Source: Paramecium octaurelia (taxonomy: Eukaryota; Ciliophora; Oligohymenophorea; Peniculida; Parameciidae). Taken from it: DNA of 64,000 nucleotides. A model generated the notes under the pieces. It ran no database searches, was not told the origin of the DNA, and saw nothing but the letters and a program-made list of their open reading frames with translations. How positions within the stretch are numbered: the first letter of the stretch is position 1; each line of letters starts with the position of its first letter. The stretch is from positions 310,001-374,000 of the forward strand of contig CAJJDP010000103.1 in NCBI GenBank assembly GCA_905182995.1, read 5' to 3'. Shown here one piece after another: positions 16,766 through 29,205 of the stretch. The translations under genes were made by a program, and so were the position numbers.

Positions 16766-18162
16766 TCATGGTATCTTTTTCATAGCATATTTTGGTAAGG
16801 ATCCAAATTCATTTCCTTAATCATAACCACCTGGTCCTGGAGTCTCATTCTTTGGATTCAATGGTGGTCGTTTACTAGTACCGAAACCCCAACAAGGTCC
16901 TCCTAATTTATCTTTAGGTTTGTATTGTCCAGGTCCTGGAACTTCCAAAGTGGAATTAAGTTCCTGTCTTCTAGAAGTACCAATTCTGAAATTATATTTT
17001 TGAAAATAATACTTTGCTGATTACGGCCTTTACATAATGGGACGCTCATATTAACCTGGTCCTGGTATCTAATCCTTTTGAGCTTAGACAGGATCATATT
17101 TGTGACCCAGTATTTTAACTTATGGACCTTCAACCATCTTAGAAGGTAAGTCATAAGTTCCAGGTCCTGGCACTCCTTTCACGTCATTTAATGGTCTTCT
17201 AGTGGCTGATCCCACTCTGACCATGGCAGACTAAGGACGAATAGTATCAATTTGAGGCTCGTATTCTCCGGGTCCTGGATTTGGATTAGCAAATTGCAAT
17301 CCTCTCATGGATTTACCAATTTTACAAGAAGGAGGTCTTTTAACTGGTTATGGATCATAAGCTCCAGGTCCAGGGACAACAAGTTATTGTGTCATTTGTT
17401 CCTTCCTGGAAACCAAAGTAAAGCCCTTTGGTTAAACAGACTCAAATTAAGATTAATAGTTGTATTATCCAGCTAATATAATATATAATGAATTAATATA
17501 CGTCCTGGTACTTTTCCAAGCTCATTGTCATATAATCCTCTTCTTTACGAATTGCCAAAACGATACTTGGGGGCTGATTCAGGTCTTTCCTATTTGTAGG
17601 CTTGAAAATATAAAAATTGTTATGATACCTCCTGGTCCAGGAACTTTTTCAAAATGAGGATCGTCTCTCTTGGATCGTGGAAACCTAGCAATAAATTGAT
17701 AGAGTTACTTCATGGATGGAGCATCCAATTCTTTACTTAATTAGTATTCTCCTGGGCCTGGCTATGAATCATCCGGATGGCTTCCATATTTACCGCCAAA
17801 ACTATATTAGGGAGCCTGTTTGGTTGGTTTTACATTATAGGCTCCTGGTCCTGGTTAAAAGGATGTAACAGATTATTGTTTTTTGCTAGCAAAAGTAAAC
17901 TTGGGTCCTTTGAGTAGGTTCTAAGTTTGAGATAGAGTATACATCTGAGGAAGCATATGCTCCTGGTCCTGGGGTGAAACTTGGCTGGAAAGTTTATCTT
18001 TGTGCTTGTGGGATCCTACTGTGATGATGTTTGGTACTTGAAACTGGGAGGAGTGTATTTTTGTTTCTTGTCTCCAGAGTATTGTCCAGGTCCTGGGGTG
18101 TCAGGTCCTTGTTGAACTTCATTGGATCTTTTACCATTCCCAACTGAATATGCTGAAACCAT
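16766..18162 (-). CDS. PGPGxY-repeat (SHIPPO/ODF3-like) protein with 12 repeats
   Basis: Six introns (22, 22, 24, 28, 29 and 27 nt) give 414 residues. Twelve PGPG motifs followed by a residue and Tyr are evenly spaced at about 30-35 residues, e.g. DTPGPGQYSG, FTPGPGAY, SQPGPGEY, VVPGPGAYDP, GVPGPGTYDLP, ETPGPGGYDQ. This is the classic architecture of SHIPPO1/ODF3, STPG and CFAP-type proteins associated with ciliary microtubules. Arg/Lys-rich spacers with S-x-R-R lie between repeats. Several introns split the motif itself. Between this stop and the next start on the same strand (16552) lie 213 A/T-rich bases. The upstream USP gene ends 20 bases before this start codon. Confidence 0.92.
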
Positions 18163-18182
18163 TATATATAATTAAATATAAT

Positions 18183-20411
18183 TCAAATATGCTGAAACTA
18201 TTGTATTGCAGTGATTCTGAGTGATGATATATATTACAGATAGTAATACTGAAGATGTTTAATGGTCTGCTTGTCAACATCATACTTCGATGGCACTTTG
18301 AATTGACTCAATTATTCAAAATTGTATTTGATTCTAGGATCAATATAATAGATATACACCTTTATTGAAAGATCAATTATTCTTGGTAATCTCTCAAATT
18401 TCTTTTGCCTTGAGATGCTTCTCTGATGGCATAATCCAAAATGCTCCACTTCACTAGATCATTCATCTGATCTAATAGAGTGCGCAAATAGGTTGGAAAA
18501 TTGTTGAGTGGATTACCATTTCTATATTTGAATTTTCTAGCCATTTCATTTACTTATTGGAATTACACATTATAAATTTCAACTACCAAATCTCCCAACT
18601 CTACAAGTTCATATTCCTATTGTTCAATTGAAAACTTTTTGTTATCATTTTTGACCTCTTCATAGAGATTCGATTGAATGTACTGAGCATAAATAGAGTT
18701 GTTCGTGTAATCTGAATAAGATTGAGGTTCAAAATGATCAGCACGTTAATAGATCAAACAATATGCATTAGTTTTTGATTTCCCATCTCCATAAGCATCA
18801 CGCAATACTTTCTCCTCACTCACCTAAGTGACATTGATATCATTGAATTTAAACCAATGCTTCAACAATGGATTGTAAATATAGGTATAATAATGGCCAG
18901 ACTCTGCTGCCCCTTCATGTATTAGAATGCTTTAAAGAAAGTACTTATATTTTTTCATTATAGCATACAAGTCTTCAATCTTCTAATTAATTTGATCCAA
19001 TTATAACTGAAATTTCTATAAAATCAGCTGAATACTTAGTCTACATTACTCTATTCTCTATTGCATTATTTCATCATCTGGTTTCACCTCTTTCACATAC
19101 TTAGTAGCTGTGCTCAACACTGTTAACATTGAAATGCCACTATAATTTTAGTACTTATCCATTTGAGACAATAATTCAGCTTATTAAATTTTGAGTTCAT
19201 TTAATTGCTATTGTGTTTCGATAACCTTTTATCTGTTCTCCAAAAGGAATCTATCAGCATAGATCTCCTTCTCAAATCTAAATTCATCATTCAATTTGAT
19301 CAATCCTCTCTCTGGATCATATCCCACTCGTTATATTTGGAATAACAGGGAATCAGGAATCTAAGTGATCCAAATGGCCTTCTCAGCCAACTCAATCACT
19401 TCGCTTCCATTCCGATATCCCTCTATTGAGAAGGAATTATTTGCTTCCCAAGCTTAATATAAACTCTTGTTCTTCACATTCAATATAATCTACAAGAATA
19501 TTTACTCCTGCTCTTCACTCTAGTTTCTCTGATTTGGATGTGTGATGTACTCTTTGGTTTTCCCAAAGAATAATCTATTGATTATTGTCTAATTCTAAGG
19601 TTATGATTGCAATGGCTATTATTCTATCAATTTGGCCTTGTTCTCATCCAAAAGTATCATTGATCTTGTTTAAGTAATTCCAGATTTATTTCTATCATTC
19701 TAATACTAATCTGACTCATGCAGGTCACCATTCTCATCTTTGTTCTACATTTCGGCATCCAATATTTTATTCTCATGATATTTCAATCCCTCGTCGATGC
19801 ATGTTATAAATTATAAATTGAATTCCGCCCAATCCTTCTAATCCCCCAATTAAAACCTATTACCAAATTCATCTACTACGTTCAAGAACACTCTGTATGG
19901 ATCCACGTACTTCCTATCTGTGTGAACTAAGTAAGCAAACAGTCTAAAAATATTTATTTTTTGAAACCTCTACAAATGCACAACTAAATCGATTGATGAC
20001 TTTATTCTCTTTGCTTTCGCCTCATTCTTGTTTAGGAGATCCTCGAAATTCAATTGCACGGGGTATTTAAAGCTCAATATCTCCTTCACAAAGATTGGGT
20101 TATGAAAATATGTCTAAACCAGAGAATTCAAATAGCAAACTAACATAAATATCACTAAAACCATTAGCCAAATTTTTCAATCCTACAGGTATCCCCTTTT
20201 ATCGCAATCGTTGATCAGGAGTTAAAACATCAAATGACAATTCTCTCAAAATCTGGGATTGGGATTGTTGTTGAGATTAATCTTTAATTGGAGACTAAAC
20301 ATTTTTCAAAAGCACATCCAAAATCTCTAAGTTTCTATATTACTTGCAAATTTGTTAAGCCTTGACAATCTATTACTAAGTGAATCCCATATTCAAGAAT
20401 TATTGCAACAT
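18183..20411 (-). CDS. Ubiquitin-specific protease, USP25/28-like
   Basis: A cysteine deubiquitinase of 726 residues with introns at 20140-20161 (22 nt) and a 26-nt intron close to the 3' end. The N-terminus (1-40, NMGFTQQQIVKAQQICKQYR) looks like a UBA domain. The Cys box follows the first intron: GLKNLAN then CYLNSLVQTYF, with the predicted catalytic Cys at residue 85. The His box is ESGHYYTYIYNPLLKHWFKF with DINVTQVSEE and NAYCLIYQRAD. A long insert with coiled-coil character lies between the boxes, as in USP25/28. The C-terminal 170 residues are unassigned. The first intron begins GTTT, less usual here. The enzyme should remove ubiquitin; substrates are unknown. Confidence 0.88.
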
Positions 20412-20524
20412 CTTATAAACAATATTAAATTATTACAAACAAAATTTAAAAAATATAGAAAACCCTGTCATCCGCAATTTCATAATCATTTTATTCAACT
20501 CTTATATATATATTTTAGATAATT

Positions 20525-21824
20525 TCAAACAGCCAAAGTTTCATGTGTTAAAATCTTAGATGTTACCCATTTTTAATCCATGATGTCCGATTGCACATAA
20601 TATTCTTTTACTAATTCGAAACTCAACGCATCTTAATCCTAATTACCCTCTTCCTACAACCGATCATAATAAATGAATTTATTCGAATAAAAGAAATCAA
20701 TTTCCTTTATGAATTTCACAAGCAACAATGCATTCTTCCTTTAATTCAAAACACTAAATGATGAGATTACTCTTTACAACCCCTACATATTAGTGAAATT
20801 TCTAAATTTTTTAAATTGTTTCTCATTCTAAACATTTATTTTATCTTCTTACATTTAAAGTCCCGCATAACACAGATACATTTAAAAGTTTTCAACTAAC
20901 TATTTTGTCACCTAAAACTGAATGACTATGTTTTACTTATTCATTATTTATGATTTCGTTTCGCTCTTATAGAGTTAGTCTTTTACTATTCTGGTTATAT
21001 TTACTTTTATAAAAGTTGGGAAACAAGTAGGTCAGGAATTCGTAATTATGATCCATATCGTCGTAAAATTTTGCAATATCCACAGTATTCTAATGGTAAG
21101 TTCTCCAATTCAAAAGATGATATTTTATACTATCCTAGATGTAATCAAAATTTCCGAGCAGGAACCATTTGTTTGGGAAATTTTGAATTACAAATGTTTG
21201 ATTCAGCTTAAATTCCTCCTATTCTAGAAGTAAGTGTTGTAATTCAGATTGATCAACACTTAAATCAATTAGTTATTAACATTTCTTAAATTCCTCTAAA
21301 TCAAAGAAGCACTTTAATTTGAGGCTTAACTTTTGATTGAACGAACTATTGAAATTTAATAGCTTTTGCTCAATTCTGATATGCTCTTTTAATTTATACT
21401 CTTCTGAATTTAGATGAAATGATTTCATTTCTAATTCGAAATTGATATTCTTTTCTTCCAAGTAAGATATCTCTAATTATTGCCTCCACAATTTAATATC
21501 CTATTTTGATTAATCTATCTATTGCATAATGAATGTTTTGAAACTATCGATTTCAATTGCTAATTGTTCTATCAATTATACTTTCTTCTAAATTAATATT
21601 TTTGTTATTTCTAGCTATTATTATTTCTGTTATAGTATCTTTTCTTTCGCCTTATCAAATGATTTAGCATTATTGGGTAGAGTCTAAATAGTTAAGCATT
21701 TTTGACAAAAGAATTTAGCTTTTACATCTTGAGAAATATCCAAAACAAAAAATAGAATAGGAGATTTGTGATTGAATTGGCATTAAATTTAATCGAAATC
21801 CTATTAGATATTGATCTAAGACAT
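20525..21824 (-). CDS. Cys/His cluster, coiled coil and OGFr-like domain protein
   Basis: One intron of 25 nt leaves 424 residues. The N-terminus has a CQFNH ... FFCQKC cluster typical of zinc-binding heads, then a coiled coil (about residues 60-200). The C-terminal half resembles the conserved domain of the opioid growth factor receptor: a W-x-x-YH element, HNYEFLTYLFPNF, then SKRLTLQERNEI, a helical stretch and KFRNFTNMQGLQRVISSFSV. In animals that domain is nuclear and of unknown biochemistry. The match is from memory of the family pattern and needs a profile search; the frame and gene model are good. The start faces a 1.1-kb A/T-rich gap. Confidence 0.6.
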
Positions 21825-22940
21825 TATTAGAAGATTAAAAACTTTATAAATTTATAGAAATTATACAATAACATTGTTATTTATAATTAAATTAGAATAA
21901 GATTAGTAATTGATTAAATTTATAGCAACAAGTTCATAATAATTCTACCTTTGCTCTATTATAGATATAAAAGTTATCTGATTAAATTTTTTTAAAATGA
22001 GAAGGTGACTGATGAAATCTGTTTAAATTACCCTATAAATGTATATATATATAGAAGTCTATTTTATTCTAGATATAAAAATTAATATTGAGATTTTTTA
22101 AAACTGAATTACATAATACAATTAAATATAGATTCAACCAAAAATAAAGTGATTGTTCATTATTATTTCGAGCAATTTTCTTTAATAATAAATATTCATT
22201 ATCGATTCTCAATATTAGGATAGTAAATATTATCATCAAAATAATTGATCATTAAATATGTTGGTATTTTTTATACTTTAAATTTTACTTTATTCATCAG
22301 TATTATCCTTATTTACTTATATAATTATTGACTAAGATAATAATTATAGATCATTACCTGATATATTGAGAATGATATCAAAAAGCATTAGGTAAGTCAC
22401 ATTATAGTGAATGAGACCTTACAAACTAGCGATCATTTATATCTGGAAGTAATCAAACGAAGTGAATAGAAAATTAAGAAAATCTGCTTTGATTTTTTAA
22501 ATTCAACCTTTTTAACAATAGTTTTAGAATTTTCTAGTTAAATTACTTTTATGTGAAACATATTAATCATTTCTAGCAAAGAACTTTTTGGTATTTGAAT
22601 TAAAATTTAAATATTGTGTTTAATTTTGAATAAATTGAAATTAGATTGAAAACAATACTGAGTTTAACAGGTTCATAAAATAGTTTTTCTGAATATAATT
22701 TATAATATATTTAATAATTTTTATGAATTATTTGTTTTTAAGTTAGGATATTTTTGTTAATGTCTTACTAGTTTAATGAATTTATTTTTCACAAAATAAT
22801 AAATGAGAATTTTTGTAATAGAATATTTTAATTGATAAAAATTCATTATTAATAGTAAAATTAACTATATAAAATTTATTCTATTGCTAAAGTTCTCAAG
22901 GTAATTCTTTAATTAGTACAGATAATTATTAAAAATAAAT
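21825..22940. other. A/T-rich intergenic stretch between divergent genes
   Basis: About 1.1 kb without a gene I can support: only short frames, many poly-A/T tracts and TATATATA runs. It is by far the longest divergent gap in the window and lies directly upstream of the surface-antigen gene, so it may hold that gene's promoter and regulatory DNA. No tRNA or snRNA was recognised. Confidence 0.5.
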
Positions 22941-25505
22941 ATGAAAATCTTATTCTTTCTGATGCTCCTTCTATTAGGCCGTTCATTAAATGAGAAATAT
23001 GAATGCTCATGTGATTAGATATTAACAGAAGCTGATTGTTTAATGAGTCATAAATACTGCAATTGGAACTCTTTTAAGTAGAAATGCCAATAAGATGCTT
23101 TAATTGTTCCATCACAATTGATGATAAGGGAATATTGTGAGCAATTCTCTTAGAGTGCTTGTAATAAACTTAAACCTTGCGAAACTTGTGTTTCTAACGG
23201 ACCTTGCTAATGGTATTAAGGAATTTGTTCTCACTTCACTGGGTGCACAGCATTTGCTGAAACAGATAGCTTCAAATGTCAATAAATATCTAATAGATGT
23301 ATAACAGATGGAGTTTATTGTGTGGAAATAGGTGTTTGTGATTCTTACAAAACAGAAACAGCTTGTAAATAAGATATGAATTACAAGTGGTGCTTTTGGG
23401 ACAATAATTTAAATAAATGTAGATATCCATAGATATGTTAAGAATTACCAAAAACATTTACATTCGATTCATAATGTAGGTCTTAGATATCTACTTGTAC
23501 AACAAATCATTAAGGAGGTTGTATGAATGAACCTATAATTGTAGAATTAGAACCAGGGACTGTTCAAGTCACTAGTTAAATTTATAAAAGTCAGTGTAAA
23601 GACTTTACTCTACAGTCTGAATGTGTTAAGAATTCAGACTAAAATCTATGTTATTGGAATGAAATATAATGTGTGGATAAAATATGCTCTAATGCACCAA
23701 AAATATTAATAACTAATAGTTCATGTTAATCATTTTTAAGTTATTGTATCACAATGAATGGAGGAGGATGTATGAACAATGGAAAATGCTAGGTTGCCAA
23801 TACTTTAGCGGCATGTGATAAAGATATTTTTGGAATCGATTGTTTTTGGACTGATGAAAGTGGATGCATTTATAAAAGTTGTGATCTTGCTCCCACTACA
23901 TTAATTTCAAACTACGATTGTGATTTGTTTCTAAAAGATAAATGTGTTATAAAGGAGGGAGGTGGTTGTAGAAATAAAGAATGCGAAGATCTTTTTGGAA
24001 GCTCACACATTAGCTGTTGGACCCAAAAAAGTGGTTGTACGGTAGGACTCAATTCAAGATGTGGCAAACCTAAGAACTGTGAAGATACAACATTAAAAGA
24101 AGCTTGCATTGAAGGTCTAAACGGTCCATGTTTATGGATTATTAATTAATTCTCTAATGAATAACCTTAGGGAAAGTGTTATAGTTACAATTCTTGTTAG
24201 AGTATCTAATGGAATACAGATTAATAATGTAAGTAGATTTCTCCTTTTTGCACTACTGATGGTATCAAATGCATTCCAATCACTTTATGCTCAGAAACTA
24301 ATACAAATGGAGGTTGCGTGACTGGAAATGATGGATATTGTATATAAACGGTAACCGCAATTAATGATAATAAATTGATTTGTAAGCGTTTTGACTCTTG
24401 CTCTTCAGCAAATTACTTAATACATGAGTGGTGTTAACATGCTAATTAGATGTGCACATCTAATGGTGTTACAGGATGCATTCCATTAGCAGACTGCGCT
24501 GCATATCAAACTAAAGAGTCATGCAAAGTGAATAGTTATAAAAACCCTTGTTTTTGGATTGAAGCTGAATAAATTTGTAGGGATAAGAGTTGTTCAGATT
24601 TTAGTTATAAAACTCGGTTTTAATGTAACGAAATTGGCAGTGATTTAAAGAAAAGATGTACCTTTGATGGTGTGTAATGTATAGATATATCTACCTGCGG
24701 CAATTACAAATCAAAATCAGTATGTAATAACGCAAAATCAGAAGAAGGTAGTTGCATATGGTCAGAGCTTGAACAGGCTTGCAATGTTAGATTCTGTTAA
24801 GATATTTCAGCTCCAAGTCTTTATAATTGCAGTTTTGAACTAGCAAATTGTACATTTGATGGTACTAAATGTATCGAGTGGGAAGTATGCACTAATTACT
24901 ATACAAAGACTGCTTGCAATACAATGGGTTTGGATGGAATCTGTTATTGGTCTAAGAGTGGAAGTTGTTAGCTGATGACATCATGTAAATCTGCTAGTGA
25001 TGATGAATAAGCTTGTGCATTAGCGAATTAAAATTGTTTTTGGAATTCAATGGGCGTATGTTAAGATCACTACTGTGAATCTTTTTAAAAATCCCATGGA
25101 ACATGTATCAATTTCAACAGTTGGGACAATTAATCCTAAATCTTTTGTTAAGAATAATAAGGAGCCTGTAGAAAAGTTGATCCAAACACTTTGAATTAAA
25201 ATGATTGTTATAAAGTTACAAATTATTTGTACACTTGGAATCCAAATTCTTCTAAATGCACAATTTGCAATCCCCAAATTAAGCCAAATATTAATAATAA
25301 TAATAATACAAATACTAGCTCGAACAATAATAGTAATAATACTAATAGTACCAATAATAATAATAATACTCATAGTTCTAATAATAATAATACTAATAAC
25401 AACAACTGCACAGATAACTCAGATACAGATACGAATCAAAAAAGTACAAAATCCTCCTTTTTTCTAACATATTTTGTGCTATTTATTCTAACAGTTTAAA
25501 TATGA
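22941..25505 (+). CDS. Cysteine-rich GPI-anchored surface antigen (immobilization-antigen-like)
   Basis: An 854-residue intronless protein. It starts with a signal peptide (MKILFFLMLLLLGRSL) and ends with a hydrophobic tail (SFFLTYFVLFILTV) typical of GPI attachment. Between them are roughly a dozen degenerate modules with regularly spaced cysteines and motifs such as C-x-W and GxC, as in Paramecium surface (immobilization) antigens and their small relatives. Near the C-terminus (25285-25410) is an Asn/Thr/Ser-rich stalk with many potential N-glycosylation sites. Classical i-antigens are about three times longer, so this is a minor surface protein or truncated family member. Surface antigens in Paramecium are expressed one at a time; whether this gene takes part is unknown. 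The long 5' gap fits a regulated gene. Confidence 0.85.
25285..25410 (+). repeat. AAT-rich low-complexity tract encoding an Asn-rich stalk
   Basis: Interrupted runs of AAT/AAC codons with ACT and AGT encode an Asn/Thr/Ser-rich spacer before the GPI signal of the surface antigen; it probably lifts the Cys-rich part away from the membrane. Confidence 0.8.
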
Positions 25506-25620
25506 GACCATTAAATATTCATTTATACTATGGATATTTTATATTATTAATATTTCTCTAATTTCCTATAACTAAATTATAATTGCAATAGGTGTATTTA
25601 ATATTTCAAATTTATAATAT

Positions 25621-27943
25621 TCAAATTTACATACTCAATTTAACTTCTTCCAAACATTTAAGTGTGTCTTAATTGTTTGTATCGATGACCAATGATTAGA
25701 CAAATCCTTAACTTATTTTCTTGCATTGTTCCCTAATTTACTTAGCAGGAGACCTCATTAAATTTCCCAAAGCAGTAACTAATTTGGCAACTGTTTCAAC
25801 ATCTCTTTGTTGATATTGCAGGAAGGTTACTACAGACTCAGATAGCATCTCACTGGCTAAGTCATTTAATCCATTTCTCTAATAAATTCCAATTGATAAG
25901 TTGAGAATCAGATTACCTAGCAATTGAACAGTCTAGATGATATCAATATTTTACCTTTTCATCTGTGTCTAGAAGACTCAATATAATGTCTTTAACTATT
26001 CTTAAATGATATAGGATTGCACAAGAATTAGTATTATGTTTCAAGCAATTGCATAATGTTTACAAGGCCAATCGTACAAGAACAATATTAATAGGTTGCG
26101 TATTGACAATTGTGAAAATATTCAGGAATAGATTCATTCCTTTTTCCAGACCTGCGAATAACTGTTCACTGCTATGATGAAGACTGAATATTCTAAAGAA
26201 ATCATAAACTGGCAATAAGTATTGGGCATCCCATTTTAATAATTTCTAAATGAAGATGATACTAACAGAATTTTCAATATTGACAGCTTTTTGAACTGAC
26301 ACTTGTCCTAGACATTCAATGCCTTTATTAAATATCAGACATTCCTTCTCTGTTAATCTAACCTCTTCAGGCACTTGGGTATTGAACTCAAATAGCTTCT
26401 TACTCAAGCCTTGCAAATTCATGTTTTCATAATAGGTGCATTAAGTGTAAGGAATATATTGAAAATCAATTTATTTTTTAGCCTATTGTTACTGCAATAA
26501 TTATTGCTAAGCATATTATTCTTTCATAGTTTCTAACTCTGATTTCTTTTATCTTTATGATTACCCAAAAGATGTATTCTTTTTCAAGAAGTTAACTATT
26601 TACTAAAGGTAATGCTTGGAGTATCCATCCCTTAAACAAAACTTCTCAGCTGTGTCATAAAAACTTTCCCCTTCATTATATGGTAAGAGTCTGGTAATTC
26701 CATTGTCATCTTCCACATCAAAGACATGATCATACTCTCCAGCCTCAAAGTACTTATCTCCTTAAAAGAACTTCCTTGAGCTTGCCCCTTTTCCACCAAT
26801 CACATCTCCAATCAATTACCAATTCTTAGTAGCAGCACTCCACATGTATGCTTCAGGTTTATTTCCATTTCTAAATAATCTTATTTCCCCCTCTTTCTTT
26901 CCTACCATAATAGCCAGTTTATCTATGCCTGGCAATTTCTATATTTCTTCTTCAGACATCCCTCCCTCTTATTTGGCATTCGACAAAGAAGCTTCCTACT
27001 CTAACCCTTCTATTTCAGCCTAAGTAGCAAATCTAGTTGGATCAGTTGTAAACACTCTGACCTTCCCATCACTTGTTCCAACCAAAATATCGTTGTAATT
27101 ATTTAGAGCTACAGTCCACACAGTATCTGGCAATTAAATAGTTTATTTTGGAGTGCCATCTAAATTCCAGATTATTACCATTCTATCATCACCTCCACTA
27201 ATCACTTGGTCCAAGAGAACTTTCATTGTAAAAACAAAGCTTTTGTGTCCCAAAAAGGTCTGAATCAATTCAAGATCTTTGGACCAGAGCTTAATTGATT
27301 CATCATTGGAGCAAGTTAAAAAACCACCCAAGGGAGATGGTAATATTTCTCTAATGATATCCTTATGAGCCTATACACTCTTGATTTTGGTTTCCTTAGA
27401 CCAGGAATGTAGAATTCCATCTTAGGATCCAGTTATAAAATTTAAATTTTCATCTCCGTATACTGCCACGCCATGTTTATGTCCACTTAATCTAAAGAGT
27501 TGTTTCATTTAACTAAGATCCCATACAATGGCAGTTGCATCCCATGATCCTGAGATCAGTAACTACGTTTTATGATAATTGAATATACATTTTCTGTGAT
27601 GCTCTTTAAAGAACACACTTATTAATCATGTCCTTCCAAAATACCTAATGGGTTGCCTTCGTTGTCTAACAAATAGATTTGGTTATCGTGTCCAACTGCA
27701 TATCCTCCATTTACTCTAGCGCATGTGGCATAAATGTATTTTTCAAAGAACGATATCAAAGTCACTTATTGATAGGAATTATCCTTCATTTCGTACAACT
27801 TTGCAGTCTTGTCACTTGAGCCTATGGAAGTTATTGAGAATGCCATTACATGTTATTAATACATTGCCTTAGGTTGAGATGGATCTCACTATGCCATTGT
27901 GTGCTGCGATTGTTTGACTCAATTTATATTGCAATGCTTCCAT
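25621..27943 (-). CDS. PLAA / Ufd3 (Doa1) homologue: WD40, PFU and PUL domains
   Basis: Three introns (28, 23 and 22 nt) leave 749 residues. A WD40 propeller fills residues 1-300 (e.g. SGSWDATAIVWDL, CSNDESIKLWSKDLE, SGGDDRMVIIWNLDG). Then comes the PFU region (QLIGDVIGGKG, FFQGDKYFEAGEYDHVFDVE), which binds ubiquitin, and a C-terminal PUL armadillo-like domain that in other eukaryotes binds Cdc48/p97. The protein acts in ubiquitin homeostasis and sorting of ubiquitinated cargo. Order and length match the family closely. A Gln-rich linker separates PFU and PUL. Only 5 bases separate its start codon from that of the divergent protease gene. The call is secure. Confidence 0.93.
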
Positions 27944-27948
27944 AATTA

Positions 27949-29179
27949 ATGATTTTATATTTATTATTTTAACTAATTAGTGCCTATGTGAAGATCGATT
28001 TGCATAAACCTGTGCCTCACCATTATAATAGACACCTGAGAAATGATCTATTGATCAATAATTTCAAGAACACCCAATACACTGGGATTATTAAAATAGG
28101 CGAATAGGATCTCGAATTGCTCTTTGATACAGGTTCGTCCATTTTTTGGGTAACATCTAATCAATATTAAGGTATTTTCAAATACGTGCCCGTCATAATC
28201 AAAGAAAGCTTCCTTTGATTGCCAATCAAGTCCCAATTGTCTGATGACCAAAGAACAATATAATGTTTAATATGGGTAGGGGGAAATACGAGGAAACAAA
28301 GCCTTTGATCAGTTACAGATATCTAATTTGACTGTCTCTAATTTCCAATTCTTGATAGTGAATTCACAATCTAATTTAGATAACTTGAGGGCCGATGGCA
28401 TTTTGGGCTTAGGTTTGCAAGAGTAATTTGGATTCAACTCCTTAATCAACATGCTGTATGATCAACATTTGATCAATAAGAGGATGTTTACATTCTACTT
28501 GAATTCAATACCTGAATAAATCAATAATTCATCTGCTTTGTTCTTGGGGGGTTATGATACTCATTTCATGAGTTCGGAGGTTTAATATGTTAAATTGGAT
28601 AAGACCGATTCGTGGTCGATAAAACTAAACACTATACAAATGAATAATAAAGTTCTAATTAATGATGTGTCAGCATTGATTGACACTGGAACTTCTTTGA
28701 TTGTTGTACCAACTCACCAATTTGCATAATTATTATCCATTTTAAGAGATGAATACAAATAGTTTTGTCAATATTCTTAATACCAAATAAAATGTTCATG
28801 TCCAGATGGGGATTTTTCTCATTTCCCTGATTTTGAGTTCAGTTTGGAGGGTGAGTTGAACTTGGTATTGAGTCCTCATGATTACATTTACATGGATGTG
28901 TCAGTTTGTGTGTTATCGTTTACTAAGAGTTCTAATAATTACTGGATTTTGGGGGATACATTCATAAGAAAGCATATAACTGTGTTCGACATTGACAATA
29001 AGCAAATTGGGTTTGCTAAGTTGGCTACATTTGAGAAATAGAGTAAATAAATTTAGATAAATGATTATTTGTACATATTCAAGGTGGTTTGCGTGTGCAT
29101 TTGTGTGGCAATAGCATCGATATGGATAATTAGATAGGTGAGTTGTTTGGGTGAGGCAAGTCATGAAATGAATAAATGA
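27949..29179 (+). CDS. Pepsin-family aspartic protease, membrane-anchored
   Basis: Type A1 aspartic protease of 403 residues. A hydrophobic N-terminal signal (MILYLLFQLISAY) is followed by QYTGIIKIGEQ and the two active-site motifs FDTGSSIFWV and IDTGTSLIVV, the flap region, a GILGLGLQEQFGF loop and WILGDTFIRK near the end. After the catalytic domain a hydrophobic stretch (IFKVVCVCICVAIASIWII) should anchor it in the membrane. Frame requires one 19-nt intron (28186-28204), short even for this genome; removing it gives a normal Cys-containing loop and a total divisible by three. Likely secretory or lysosomal. Family call secure; the intron is the weak point. Confidence 0.9.
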
Positions 29180-29205
29180 TAAGTAAAGATAATAATTATA
29201 TTAAA

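Noticed and set aside
22380-22520. A less A/T-rich patch considered as a structural RNA gene
   Set aside because: No tRNA cloverleaf, Pol III box pair or recognisable snRNA sequence was found.
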